Source: Watersipora subatra (taxonomy: Eukaryota > Bryozoa > Gymnolaemata > Cheilostomatida > Watersiporidae). Taken from it: a stretch of DNA of 64,000 nt. The notes under the pieces are model-generated. The model was not told where the DNA came from and made no database searches. It saw only the letters and a list, made by a program, of their open reading frames with translations. A program made the position numbers and the translations under genes. How positions within the stretch are numbered: the first letter of the stretch is position 1; every line of letters begins with the position of its first letter. Location of the stretch: the NCBI RefSeq assembly GCF_963576615.1, contig NC_088711.1, positions 1,736,001 through 1,800,000 on the forward strand. Reading direction: 5' to 3'. Of this stretch, positions 24,013 through 36,900 are shown piece after piece.

Positions 24013-25689
24013 TAGATTGGCCAGATGAATCATCTATACTGTTGCATTTATTGATTGCATTTATTGGTTGCTTATTGATGCATGGGCTCTCTCTCTTTTG
24101 GTGGATTAATCTGGGAGTGCCAATGTCTTCACTTAGACTTCTCTGTCTCTAAGGACAAAGCTAACATTGGTTTGCTAAGGTGCTTAAACATGACTGATGC
24201 ATTGTGTTCTGTGGAAGTTGAATGCAAATTCAGTCACAATAGACCTTTTTCCTCACATAAATTTCCCCCATTGCTATATTGGAGTTGTCTTCTTCAAAAG
24301 GGTATATTCTGTTAGCAATGAATTGAAGAATATGATATAACAGCTTGTAACCATCGGTCTAGTATTCAGATGCTCTTAATGCTGCAACAGACCGTATAGC
24401 TTTTGGTTGTGAAAATATGCACAAATAATATTGAACGCTAGATTTTGCATTGTTAGAATATTCAGCAAAATATTTGCAAAAATGCCCTGTCTAGCCGCAT
24501 ATATCAACTGAAAGAAAAATCAACAACTTAGTCATCAAAAAAAACAAATCAGGCTCACAAGTTCTTCTAGTATTGATAGTGCATCAATGGGTGCGCTGCA
24601 CTGGGTAACCAACTAAGAGATAACCACTACGTGGTATCTGGTACTATCGTTCAGACATCCAACATTGTTAGCGCTTGCTAATTCAGCCTGTTATGTGATT
24701 ATTGTCTCTTGATGTACCACATACCAATTGAAAGAAAAGTCGAAAAATTAACTTCTGGCCGAAATGCACCAGTTCAGTTCAGCACCAGTCAGACTTTGCC
24801 TAAGGTGGTTATTTCAGATCAAATGTTATGCGGATTCAGTACCAGTTAGTCTGGATTGGAAGATGTTCTGCTTTTTATTCATTGATATAGCCTAATTCTT
24901 CCTTCATGTTGTGCAATTATTTTTCATTTTTTGTCCTTGATGCAGCTACTCTTTTGCGATTTAGTACGAACCAACATATTTTGATTTGAGCTTTATTAAT
25001 TTGCCGCTCGTCTTAGAATATTATTTCAGTCATACAGAATCACTCTCAGCAAATTTTATTTTCACTTTCCATCATTTTATGCAGGTATTATTGCTTTCAT
25101 CATAGTTTTATTATTTTCATATGATTAGTCCATAATTTTTATGTTCTTCTGTAGTCATTTTGTATACTCATCGCCTGTACAGTGCACACCGGGTGTACAG
25201 ATGGCTAACTAGTTCCATGAAAGTCTTACGTTTCATCCTCGCATCAGAAAGCTCATCATTTTTATAATTTTTTTAATATTGCGCTGCCTGCACAATGTAG
25301 TTCATTGTGCGTAATTTTAAAAATGCACCTTAATGTAAAATATAACAGGGAAGAAACTGCTTGTCCTGTACATCAAACACAGGAAGAAAAATGACGTCAT
25401 CTATAAAACTGTTTTTGATGGCATCAATCCAACTGCCAGCATGCACTGCTCACGAGATGATTGTACAAGCGATCAGCTTTACTCTCAACATGAACTTGAT
25501 TTGCTGAGATAATAAATATGACTTTCCCTGGTGCCTCACTAATGTGAGGAAAACACAGCTGAGCTGCAGCTTTATTACAGCTGCAAATACCCCACGTAAC
25601 GGAACAACATTGCGCGGCACATAGATGGGCTTAGGCATTGTTGATGCCTAAAAAGATGTGTTCTTGATGCGAGCTGTGAAAACACAGAA
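24011..25689. other. Non-coding stretch before the hAT relic
   Basis: No supported exon. The open stretch at 24082-24312 has an ATG but no domain I can recognise and no splice context. Confidence 0.5.
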
Positions 25690-26640
25690 CTTTTTATTCC
25701 ACTTTATTTTGTTCCATTGTAAAAAGGGCAAACTGGAGGATCTAGCCAAGATTTTTATTGTCATTCAGGCCTCTGAATGAAATGCAATGGCTGTTGCTGT
25801 ACCAAGCCGTAAATTCTGCTCTAAGGAACTACATTTTGGTTGAAGAACACTGCGAGAGAACCTCATTAGAAAACAGAGATCCAGTAGCAAATTACTGCTA
25901 TAAAAAGCTGACTTGTTCAAGGTTGTTCTCACTGCTCTAAGAAATATTTTGGAGGAGCTGGCGCAACTCAGTCTTCTTTCAAAGATGCAACCAACTGTGA
26001 TGGAAGGGCACTGCTTTGCAAGAGCAAAGATTAAAATGTAGCATCATCATTACTTGTAGAAAAAGGAAGATGTTTGATAGGGTGACCGTGTCAAAGAGGT
26101 GATGAGGACCTCATCAACTAATGGCAGAAATACTGATGAGATTATTCGTAAGCTCTGATCGCTTTGATGCTCCTTTCTCAGATGATGAATTAAAGGAGTG
26201 CTCTGCATTCACATCTAAACATTCAGCTCAGACATTGGTTTTGAATATGGATCAGTAGACACTGATACGCTGGCAGAGGTATGAGGCCATTCTTCACTGC
26301 CCACGTTCTGTGGAGGCCATTAAAAACGAATATGATGACTTAAAATATATATTCAACCAGAAACTCAAACAACGGTCCATCAGGACATTTTCAAATGTGG
26401 TAGCTGTAGCTGCTATGATGTGAAGAGCTAAAAAAGATCTTACCGCTTGTGGGTGTTTGTGCTACACTTCAAACATCCAGTGCAATTTGGGAAAGAGGTT
26501 TCAGTTTGATTAATCAAAACAGAGTCAAGAAATCATCTTGAAGCGGCCCATCACTTTTGGATGAGTTGATACGCATAAATTCCAAGCTAGAAGCAGAAGG
26601 GGTCATTAACCTGAATAAAGTCTACAACTGCTGAAGAAAT
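25690..26640 (+). pseudogene. Decayed hAT-family transposase (C-terminal half)
   Basis: Translated in shifting plus-strand frames, this region shows pieces of a hAT transposase of the zf862/KIAA1586-like group: LNEMQWLLLYQAVNSALRNY and DPVANYCYKKL near 25758-25935, ILEELAQLSLLSKM near 25950, RYEAILHCPRSVEAI near 26280, and the dimerisation-domain hallmark IWERGFSLINQNRVKK near 26490. Several frame changes and an in-frame TGA (about 26538) just after the last motif show that it is dead. The N-terminal half and the terminal repeats were not found. It is not related to the BED ORF at 8550 in any way I can show. Confidence 0.7.
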
Positions 26641-27227
26641 TAAGACAGATAATAAAAATTATATAAAATTCAAGTACCTGGTCAGATTTGTGTTTAGTCT
26701 AGTTTCATTCATTCAGAATTTTAATAATGCACCAATGCATAAATCACTAATGCATAAATCTAGTAATATTGCTAGATTATTATGAGTTGTAGAAATTCAA
26801 ATAAAAACTGTAAAATACATTTTGCAGACAGAGTTAAAGAAATGTGTACTGTATTACATGCTTATGTTACGACACACATTTCATTGTGCAAAGTGTGGAT
26901 TTTACAGTATCAAGAAAATTTGATCTTTGAAAGGTATAAATGTATTAAAGCATAACTTCTGATCAGACCAGAGCATGACTCCGGCATACAACATGCATAC
27001 TACAGTACATAACTACATAGTACCACAGTACTAGCTCTAAAAAACAAGATTTTAATATTTTTCATTGTAGGCAGGCTAAATCATGAGGCTGATATTAAAA
27101 CTAATCTAATGGAAATAACTGTTGTAATCCGATTTTTTTAACGATGTAAATTGTCATAATCTCAGATTTTAGGTTTGTGTGTATGCTCAAACACATGGCA
27201 AACTAGGTAGAATGTTGGTTGAGGCTG

Positions 27228-27392
27228 AATCTATGTCGAGGCTGACTCTATGTTCAGGGTGACTCCATGTTCAGGATGACTCTATGTTCAGGGTAACTTT
27301 ATGTTCAGGGTGACTCTATGTTAAGGTAACTCTATGTTCAGAGTGACTCTATGTTCAGGGTGATTCTATGTTCAGGGTGACTCTATGTTCAG
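27228..27392. repeat. 19-bp tandem repeat, about 8 copies
   Basis: The unit TGTTCAGGGTGACTCTATG repeats with small deletions. Confidence 0.9.
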
Positions 27393-27891
27393 GGTATACA
27401 TTGTTCAATTAAAACATTGTCACACTAATGCTCTGAAAGTAGGGAATATGATTCCGGAGCGGTTTGTCACTGAAATAAATTTTCACAACCACAAGTCTAC
27501 GCACTTGGCCTAAACTATTGCGGAACCGACAGCCAACTTTTATGTTGATTAATATACTTGCAAAATTGTTTGCAATTCAGCGCATAGAAACCAACAATCA
27601 CACTGTTGCTCATATTTATACGTTGTAATGTTTTAGAACATGGTATGTGAATGTTAACACTGATAAATTGCTTTTACTGATCGGAATTCTCCAGTTTTGC
27701 TATTAAATACCGTAATTCAAGTCTATTATGCTATGTTGCTTTTGTTGCAAGTTTGGCATATATATGATATATGCCTAAGGTCGATCTGGTAATTTCTCTA
27801 AACATTTCAAAAGTTTGCAAAATATTTATTTTTAATAGAATGTGTTTAAATAATATCACACAAGAATTTTCCTTTTATTCCTTCTCTAGAA

Positions 27892-28043
27892 ATAAGGAAA
27901 CAGCCCTATCAGTCGTATCTTCACTCTATAAATGTTCACGTATATGTACTGTTGTTGAGGATGCTGAAGAGGGCAAAGTGACGTTTAAGGTCGCTGCTGT
28001 ACACAGAGGCACTCATGAAAATCAACTTCAGATTTTATTGTAG
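27892..28043 (+). CDS. Possible last exon of an unidentified plus-strand gene
   Basis: The acceptor TATTCCTTCTCTAG ends at 27891. The frame NKETALSVVSSLYKCSRICT continues through EDAEEGKVTFKVAAVHRG to a TAG at 28041-28043. AATAAA follows immediately (28045-28050), with a second copy near 28058. The composition is richer in Ala, Val, Glu and Gly than in neighbouring chance ORFs. I do not recognise the family and found no upstream exon. The exon ends about 80 bases before the 32-bp array. Confidence 0.4.
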
Positions 28044-28126
28044 AATAAATTAGGAAATAAAATGGCTGTTGCTTGTTGAAGGCTGTGAAAGTCTCTTGTC
28101 TCACACCTAAAACAATTTCGTCTTTG

Positions 28127-31100
28127 TTTATTCTGATGTTTTAGATTATGGATATTCGTTTATTCTGGTGTTTTAGATTATGGATATTCGTTTATCCTGG
28201 TGTTTTAGATTATGGATATTCTTTTATTATGGTGTTTTAGATTATGGATATTTGTTTATTCTGGTGTTTTAGATTATGGATATTCATTTATTATGGTGTT
28301 TTAGATTATGGATATTCATTTATTCTGGTGTTTTAGATTATGGATATTCGTTTATCCTGGTGTTTTAGATTATGGATATTCTTTTATTATGGTGTTTAAG
28401 ATTATGGATATTCGTTTATTCTGGTGTTTTAGATTATGGATATTCATTTATTATGGTGTTTTAGATTATGGATATTCGTTTATTCTGGTGTTTTAGATTA
28501 TGGATATTCTTTTATTACGGTGTTTTAGTTGATGTATATTCTTTTATTATGGTGTTTTAGATTATGGATATTCATTTATTATGGTGTTTTAGATTATGGA
28601 TATTCATTTATTCTGGTGTTTTAGATTATGGATATTCTTTTATTATGGTGTTTTAGATTATGGATATTCGTTTATTCTGGTGTTTTAGATTATGGATATT
28701 CGTTTATTCTGGTGTTTTAGATTATGGATATTCATTTATTATGGTGTTTTAGATTATGGATATTCATTTATTCTGGTGTTTTAGATTATGGATATTCTTT
28801 TATTACGGTGTTTTAGTTTATGTATATTCTTTTATTATGGTGTTTTAGATTATGGATATTCTTTTATTATGGTGTTTTAGATTATGGATATTCATTTATT
28901 ATGGTGTTTTAGATTATGGATATTCTTTTATTATGGTGCTTTGGATTATGGATATTCTTTTATTATGGTGTTTTAGATTATGGATATTCATTTATTCTGG
29001 TGTTTTAGATTATGGATATTCATTTATTCTGGTGTTTTAGATTATGGATATTCATTTATTATGGTGTTTTAGATTATGGATATTCTTTTATTATGGTGCT
29101 TTGGATTATGGATATTCTTTTATTATGGTGTTTTAGATTATGGATATTCATTTATTATGGTGTTTTAGATTATGGATATTCTTTTATTATGGTGTTTTAG
29201 ATTATGGATATTCTTTTATTATGGTGTTTTAGATTATGGATATTCGTTTATCCTGGTGTTTTAGATTATGGATATTCTTTTATTACGGTGTTTTAGTTTA
29301 TGTATATTCTTTTATTATGGTGTTTTAGATTATGGATATTCTTTTATTATGGTGTTTTAGATTATGGATATTCATTTATTCTGGTGTTTTAGATTATGGA
29401 TATTCTTTTATTATGGTGTTTTAGATTATGGATATTCTTTTATTATGGTGCTTTGGATTATGGATATTCTTTTATTATGGTGTTTTAGATTATGGATATT
29501 CATTTATTCTGGTGTTTTAGATTATGGATATTCATTTATTCTGGTGTTTTAGATTATGGATATTCTTTTATTATGGTGTTTTAGATTATGGATATTCTTT
29601 TATTATGGTACTTTGGATTATGGATATTCTTTTATTATGGTGTTTTAGATTATGGATATTCATTTATTATGGTGTTTTAGATTATGGATATTCTTTTATT
29701 ATGGTGTTTTAGATTATTGATATTCTTTTATTATGGTGCTTTGGATTATGGATATTCTTTTATTATGGTGCTTTGGATTATGGATATTATTTTATTATGG
29801 TGTTTTAGATTATGGATATTCGTTTATTCAGGTGTTTTAGATTATGGATATTCATTTATTATGGTGTTTTAGATTATGGATATTCATTTATTCTGGTGTT
29901 TTAGATTATGGATATTCTTTTATTATGGTGTTTTAGATTATGGATATTCGTTTATTCTGGTGTTTTAGATTATGGATATTCATTTATTATGGTGTTTTAG
30001 ATTATGGATATTCTTTTATTATGGTGTTTTAGATTATGGATATTCTTTTATTATGGTGCTTTGGATTATGGATATTCTTTTATTATGGTGTTTTAGATTA
30101 TGGATATTCATTTATTCTGGTGTTTTAGATTATGGATATTCATTTATTCTGGTGTTTTAGATTATGGATATTCATTTATTATGGTGTTTTAGATTATGGA
30201 TATTCTTTTATTATGGTGCTTTGGATTATGGATATTCTTTTATTATGGTGTTTTAGATTATGGATATTCATTTATTATGGTGTTTTAGATTATGGATATT
30301 CTTTTATTATGGTGTTTTAGATTATGGATATTCTTTTATTATGGTGTTTTAGATTATGGATATTCGTTTATCCTGGTGTTTTAGATTATGGATATTCTTT
30401 TATTACGGTGTTTTAGTTTATGTATATTCTTTTATTATGGTGTTTTAGATTATGGATATTCTTTTATTATGGTGTTTTAGATTATGGATATTCATTTATT
30501 CTAGTGTTTTAGATTATGGATATTCTTTTATTATGGTGTTTTAGATTATGGATATTCTTTTATTATGGTGCTTTGGATTATGGATATTCTTTTATTATGG
30601 TGTTTTAGATTATGGATATTCATTTATTCTGGTGTTTTAGATTATGGATATTCATTTATTCTGGTGTTTTAGATTATGGATATTCATTTATTATGGTGTT
30701 TTAGATTATGGATATTCTTTTATTATGGTACTTTGGATTATGGATATTCTTTTATTATGGTGTTTTAGATTATGGATATTCATTTATTATGGTGTTTTAG
30801 ATTATGGATATTCTTTTATTATGGTGTTTTAGATTATTGATATTCTTTTATTATGGTGCTTTGGATTATGGATATTCTTTTATTATGGTGCTTTGGATTA
30901 TGGATATTCTTTTATTATGGTGTTTTAGATTATGGATATTCTTTTATTATGGTGCTTTGGTTTATGGATATTCTTTTATTATGGTGTTTTAGATTATGGA
31001 TATTCATTTATTATGGTGTTTTAGATTATGGATATTCTTTTATTATGGTGTTTTAGATTATGGATATTCATTTATTCTGGTGTTTTAGATTATGGATATT

Positions 31101-33600
31101 CATTTATTCTGGTGTTTTAGATTATGGATATTCATTTATTATGGTGTTTTAGATTATGGATATTCTTTTATTATGGTGCTTTGGATTATGGATATTCATT
31201 TATTATGGTGTTTTAGATTATGGATATTCATTTATTCTGGTGTTTTAGATTATGGATATTCTTTTATTACGGTGTTTTAGTTTATGTATATTCTTTTATT
31301 ATGGTGTTTTAGATTATGGATATTCTTTTATTATGGTGTTTTAGATTATGGATATTCATTTATTATGGTGTTTTAGATTATGGATATTCTTTTATTATGG
31401 TGCTTTGGATTATGGATATTCTTTTATTATGGTGTTTTAGATTATGGATATTCATTTATTCTGGTGTTTTAGATTATGGATATTCATTTATTCTGGTGTT
31501 TTAGATTATGGATATTCATTTATTATGGTGTTTTAGATTATGGATATTCTTTTATTATGGTGCTTTGGATTATGGATATTCTTTTATTATGGTGTTTTAG
31601 ATTATGGATATTCATTTATTATGGTGTTTTAGATTATGGATATTCTTTTATTATGGTGTTTTAGATTATGGATATTCTTTTATTATGGTGTTTTAGATTA
31701 TGGATATTCGTTTATCCTGGTGTTTTAGATTATGGATATTCTTTTATTACGGTGTTTTAGTTTATGTATATTCTTTTATTATGGTGTTTTAGATTATGGA
31801 TATTCTTTTATTATGGTGTTTTAGATTATGGATATTCATTTATTCTGGTGTTTTAGATTATGGATATTCTTTTATTATGGTGTTTTAGATTATGGATATT
31901 CTTTTATTATGGTGCTTTGGATTATGGATATTCTTTTATTATGGTGTTTTAGATTATGGATATTCATTTATTCTGGTGTTTTAGATTATGGATATTCATT
32001 TATTCTGGTGTTTTAGATTATGGATATTCATTTATTATGGTGTTTTAGATTATGGATATTCTTTTATTATGGTACTTTGGATTATGGATATTCTTTTATT
32101 ATGGTGTTTTAGATTATGGATATTCATTTATTATGGTGTTTTAGATTATGGATATTCTTTTATTATGGTGTTTTAGATTATTGATATTCTTTTATTATGG
32201 TGCTTTGGATTATGGATATTCTTTTATTATGGTGCTTTGGATTATGGATATTCTTTTATTATGGTGTTTTAGATTATGGATATTCGTTTATTCTGGTGTT
32301 TTAGATTATGGATATTCATTTATTATGGTGTTTTAGATTATGGATATTCATTTATTCTGGTGTTTTAGATTATGGATATTCTTTTATTATGGTGTTTTAG
32401 ATTATGGATATTCGTTTATTCTGGTGTTTTAGATTATGGATATTCTTTTATTATGGTGTTTTAGATTATGGATATTCTTTTATTATGGTGCTTTGGATTA
32501 TGGATATTCTTTTATTATGGTGTTTTAGATTATGGATATTCATTTATTCTGGTGTTTTAGATTATGGATATTCATTTATTCTGGTGTTTTAGATTATGGA
32601 TATTCATTTATTATGGTGTTTTAGATTATGGATATTCTTTTATTATGGTACTTTGGATTATGGATATTCTTTTATTATGGTGTTTTAGATTATGGATATT
32701 CATTTATTATGGTGTTTTAGATTATGGATATTCTTTTATTATGGTGTTTTAGATTATTGATATTCTTTTATTATGGTGCTTTGGATTATGGATATTCTTT
32801 TATTATGGTGCTTTGGATTATGGATATTCTTTTATTATGGTGTTTTAGATTATGGATATTCTTTTATTATGGTGCTTTGGTTTATGGATATTCTTTTATT
32901 ATGGTGTTTTAGATTATGGATATTCATTTATTATGGTGTTTTAGATTATGGATATTCTTTTATTATGGTGTTTTAGATTATGGATATTCATTTATTCTGG
33001 TGTTTTAGATTATGGATATTCATTTATTCTGGTGTTTTAGATTATGGATATTCATTTATTATGGTGTTTTAGATTATGGATATTCTTTTATTATGGTGCT
33101 TTGGATTATGGATATTCTTTTATTATGGTGTTTTAGATTATGGATATTCATTTATTATGGTGTTTTAGATTATGGATATTCTTTTATTATGGTGTTTTAG
33201 ATTATGGATATTCTTTTATTATGGTGCTTTGGATTATGGATATTCTTTTATTATGGTGCTTTGGATTATGGATATTCTGTTATTATGGTGTTGTAGATTA
33301 TGGATATTCTTTTATTATGGTGCTTTGGATTATGGATATTCTTTTATTATGGTGTTTTAGATTATGGATATTCATTTATTATGGTGTTTTAGATTATGGA
33401 TATTCTTTTATTATGGTGTTTTAGATTATGGATATTCTTTTATTATGGTGTTTTAGATTATGGATATTCTTTTATTATGGTGCTTTGGATTATGGATATT
33501 CTTTTATTATGGTGTTTTAGATTATGTATATTCTTTTATTATGGTGCTTTGGATTATGGATATTCTTTTATTCTGGTGTTTTAGATTATGGATATTCTTT
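28127..33600 (+). repeat. 32-bp minisatellite, about 171 copies, with acceptor and ATG in each unit
   Basis: The unit is TTTATTMTGGTGTTTTAG followed by ATTATGGATATTCN. It runs for about 5.47 kb without interruption and enters the first coding exon of the sphingosine kinase gene. Unit variants include TTTTAGATT (most), CTTTGGATT (AG lost), TTTTAGTTTATG and TTTTAGATTATTG (ATG lost), and CATTTATT, CTTTTATT or CGTTTATT in the spacer. The order of variants repeats over long distances: about 30504-31197 is identical to 32424-33117, an offset of 1,920 bp (60 units), and another shift is 1,120 bp (35 units). This means whole blocks were duplicated. The 62-94 aa open stretches inside are by-products of the repeat. 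Confidence 0.95.
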
Positions 33601-33957
33601 CGGAACTACATAAACTCACATTCACAAATTTACAAACTAAGACTGTTTGCAAACTGCAGCTGAGAGATAGCCAACTCTGTATCATTGGAGACGATGACAA
33701 TGAACAGAAGGCTAAGTTTGTCAGTTATGAAGATATCGTCGGTGTAAAGGTTAATAAGCGGGCAGAAATGGGAGACTTTCAGTATTTCATAGACATGTAT
33801 GCTTATCCTTCTTTTAAAACTCTTCTCAGCTCTAAATTCACTCGAAAAAGGCTTCACCTTAGCTTAACACTAAATGAGCAAGATGGTTTCACATCCCACC
33901 AGGTTCTGTTACTTCTTCGAGAGGCGATTCTGGGCAAGATGTCTCCGCAGTGTGATG
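33585..33957 (+). CDS. SPHK: SPHK exon 1 (N-terminal domain)
   Basis: The acceptor GGTGTTTTAG ends at 33584 and belongs to the last 32-bp repeat unit. The first Met codon is at 33588 and an in-frame TAG lies just upstream, inside the intron. The donor GTAAGG starts at 33958, leaving phase 1. An upstream non-coding or coding exon is implied by the acceptor but was not found. Confidence 0.88.
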
Positions 33958-36900
33958 GTAAGGGTCCCATAGATTTATTTGCTATAGGATTGCTAGAGTG
34001 TTACTTGTGATAGTACTGCTTGCTATAGAGTTATATGTTGTAGAGTTGCTTTCTATAAAACTACTTGTCATAGAGCTATTTGGTGACGATATTTTGTTAT
34101 AGAACTGCAATATAAATTTGCTATAGGGTTACATGCTTTAGAAGTGCTGTTATAAGGTTGTTATAAAGTTGTTAGCTAATAATAGTATTGCTACCCGCAA
34201 AACTCTTGGCTATAGTGTTATTTGCTATGGAGTTAGTCGCTATAGAGTTATTCGCTATAGAGTTATTCGCTATAGAGTTATTCGCTATAGATTTATTCGT
34301 TATAGAGTTATTCGCTATAGATTTATTCGCTACATAGTTATTCGCTATAGAGTTATTCGCTATAGAGTTATTCGCTATGGAAATGCTCATTACAGCATTA
34401 TGTTTCACATATAAAGTTATTTACTATATACCCGCTTGCTATCAAGTTACTTGCAATAAAACAACTCACTACAGAGTTAGTCGCTATAAAGCTCGCCGTA
34501 TAGAGTTATTGTCTATGGAACTGCTGGCTCTAGAGTTATTGGCTATAGGTCTATTTGTCATAGAGTTCCTAGCTTTAAGTTATAACAAGTAATCAATAGC
34601 TAGCCTATAACTGTTAGTTGTCATAGTTATTCAAGAGTGCTGTATGGTACATACTAATATATATCAGGGGATTCTTTTAAACACCGATTTGACTCAACAC
34701 TCAACACTAATGATTTATTTTGTATACAGATATGGTCTTCCGCTCTAATAAACCAATCCTTGTGCTTCTCAACCCAGTCGCTGGAAAAGGTTTTGCAAAA
34801 AAGCTATTTGATGAAAAAATTCTTCCTATGTTGAAAGAAGCAGAAATGGTCTACCAGTTAATAGTTACTGGTGAGTATTGACTTGTTCAGGACAGGCAGG
34901 CTTTTGCACTTTTGATTATCTTTTTTTTGTTAAAAGTCGGTAACACACTTGTAAAAAAGTAAGCATGGAGCAAGAGGAGGTCATTTTCCTAGTTGTAATG
35001 GGGGAACAACTCTTTGTTTGTCGTGTTGATTGAGTAACTGAGAGATTCAAACGCAATGTCACGCATCGTTTGATGATTTAATATCTGCGTGCCAGAGACC
35101 AGAAACCATATGGATAAAAACAATATTGTACTCTACAGTATATTTTGGAAAGTAGTTTCCAATTATAAGAATGAGAATAAATAATAATAATCTATATACA
35201 TGTATATCCAAGCGTCTGTCTGTCGTCATTCGTATGTCCAGTTAATACAATAAAGTTTTAGGGATGAAAATTCCACTTCGCACTGGTTTTGAACTCGGAA
35301 GCCGGAATTACACCAGTTAAAACACAAGCGCTAAAAGTGCCTGCGACAATACTGTTGATTCCTACATGCTTGAGAGATCATGATGCTTGATGTACCGATT
35401 ATAATCACACTTATAAGCACAAGCCGGCTTCAGGCATGGCTCTTATTATAGTAAAGATTCAGACTAGCTTAAGTTACTCAAATTCATTGGGTGATTATTT
35501 TATTACCTGTGCAACGCCGGGCATTCACCTAGCACAAGAATAAATACTATTTGGTGACTACATACAATAACCACAGATCAATAACACAAAATTAAATTAT
35601 TGATTATCTGAATTTTTTTTACTATTCACTTCATAGTGTGGCTGCCAACGTGTTGGACCACTTATTTCTTATGGCATACGTTGTTCAACAAGCGTGGTCA
35701 TCCCTTTACAGCTTTGCTTGTCAATGGTTACAGAACGTAACGGACACGGCATGGAGATAGCCCGCACCATAGATTTGACAGAGTTGTGCGGCCTTGTTAT
35801 TGTGTCCGGCGATGGCCTGCTGCATGAGGTATTACTAGGGGTTTGGTTTACATTAGTACTAATCTGCTGAACCTCTTGTCATAAAAGCAGCGTCTATATT
35901 GGCAGCTGGTATGGGAAAGGAAGAGACATTTTTTCATGTATGCCTCAACTTGTTTTCACATTGAAAAGCCATTTACTGCGTATCTGCCATTTAGACAATG
36001 CTCCATAGCATGCTAGCTAAATAGGTGTAGTAGCATGGTAGCTAGGTGTATGTGTGGGTAGTGCAGCATGCTAGCTCTATATATATATAGATATATATAA
36101 GAATTCTATAATCCGAGTTATGGTATGAAAATACATCGAACTGAACAAAAATTGGCTAGTTTCCAATTTCTTTACTCGCGTATGTATACATATATATATA
36201 CTAGCTGCATACCCGTCAACGGGGTCAGATTCTTGTACAGCAAGAGGTTTATTGAGAGTTGTCTTTCATACTGTAAAACAACGCCAACTATGCAGTTACA
36301 TCTCCCTCTCTCCGTCTCTCCCCTCTCTCTCCCTCTTTCTCTCTCTCTCTCCCCCCTCTCCTCTTCACTCTCCCTCTCTCTCTCTCCTTCTCTCCCTCTT
36401 TCCCCTCTCTCCCTCTCTCCGTCTCTCCCCTCTCTCTCCCTCCCTCTTCCCCCTCTCTCTCTCCCCCCCCCCCTCTTCTCCTCGCTCTTCCTCTCTCTCT
36501 CCCCTTCTCTCTCTCTCCCTCTCTCCCCCCCCCCCTCTCCTCCTCGCTCTCTCTTTCTCTCTCCCTCTCTCTCTCTCCCTTAGTTCAACGCAACACATGC
36601 GGATAGACAACATTTTTGGTTTTTCTGTCGGGCATATGAAGAAACAGTTTTCGGCGTGTGCCTACTTTTGAGCAGGCGACGTATAGCTGGTCATGGCTGA
36701 TGCAGGGTAACAGTAAGTCGATAGCAGCTGCTCTCTTTCTTCTCACAATAGCGTATCGCAACCCTCGGAGTACTCGTGAAAGTTCTGTAATAGTAAGTTA
36801 CAGTAGGCCTACTCAGAGCTGGAAAAAAATTAGTAACTCGGCTGCTAAAGGAAATGAACATGACCCACTATCACGAACAGCGGCAAATCCAACGTTATTA

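Noticed and set aside
28308-33584. More than twenty ORFs of 62-94 aa beginning MDI and rich in WCFRLW and YYGVLDYGYSF
   Set aside because: They are translations of the 32-bp tandem repeat in rotating frames, each ending after about six units. They have no independent coding evidence.
28127-33600. CRISPR array
   Set aside because: Units are directly adjacent without unique spacers, and the setting is an intron-rich eukaryotic locus. The same holds for the other tandem arrays.
34169-34592. ORFs with YRVIRYR and NNSIA repeats
   Set aside because: They are translations of the 15-bp repeat in SPHK intron 1.
36125-36668. Ser/Leu/Pro-rich ORFs on plus and Arg/Glu/Gly-rich ORF on minus
   Set aside because: They are produced by the CT polypyrimidine tract, with no gene signals.
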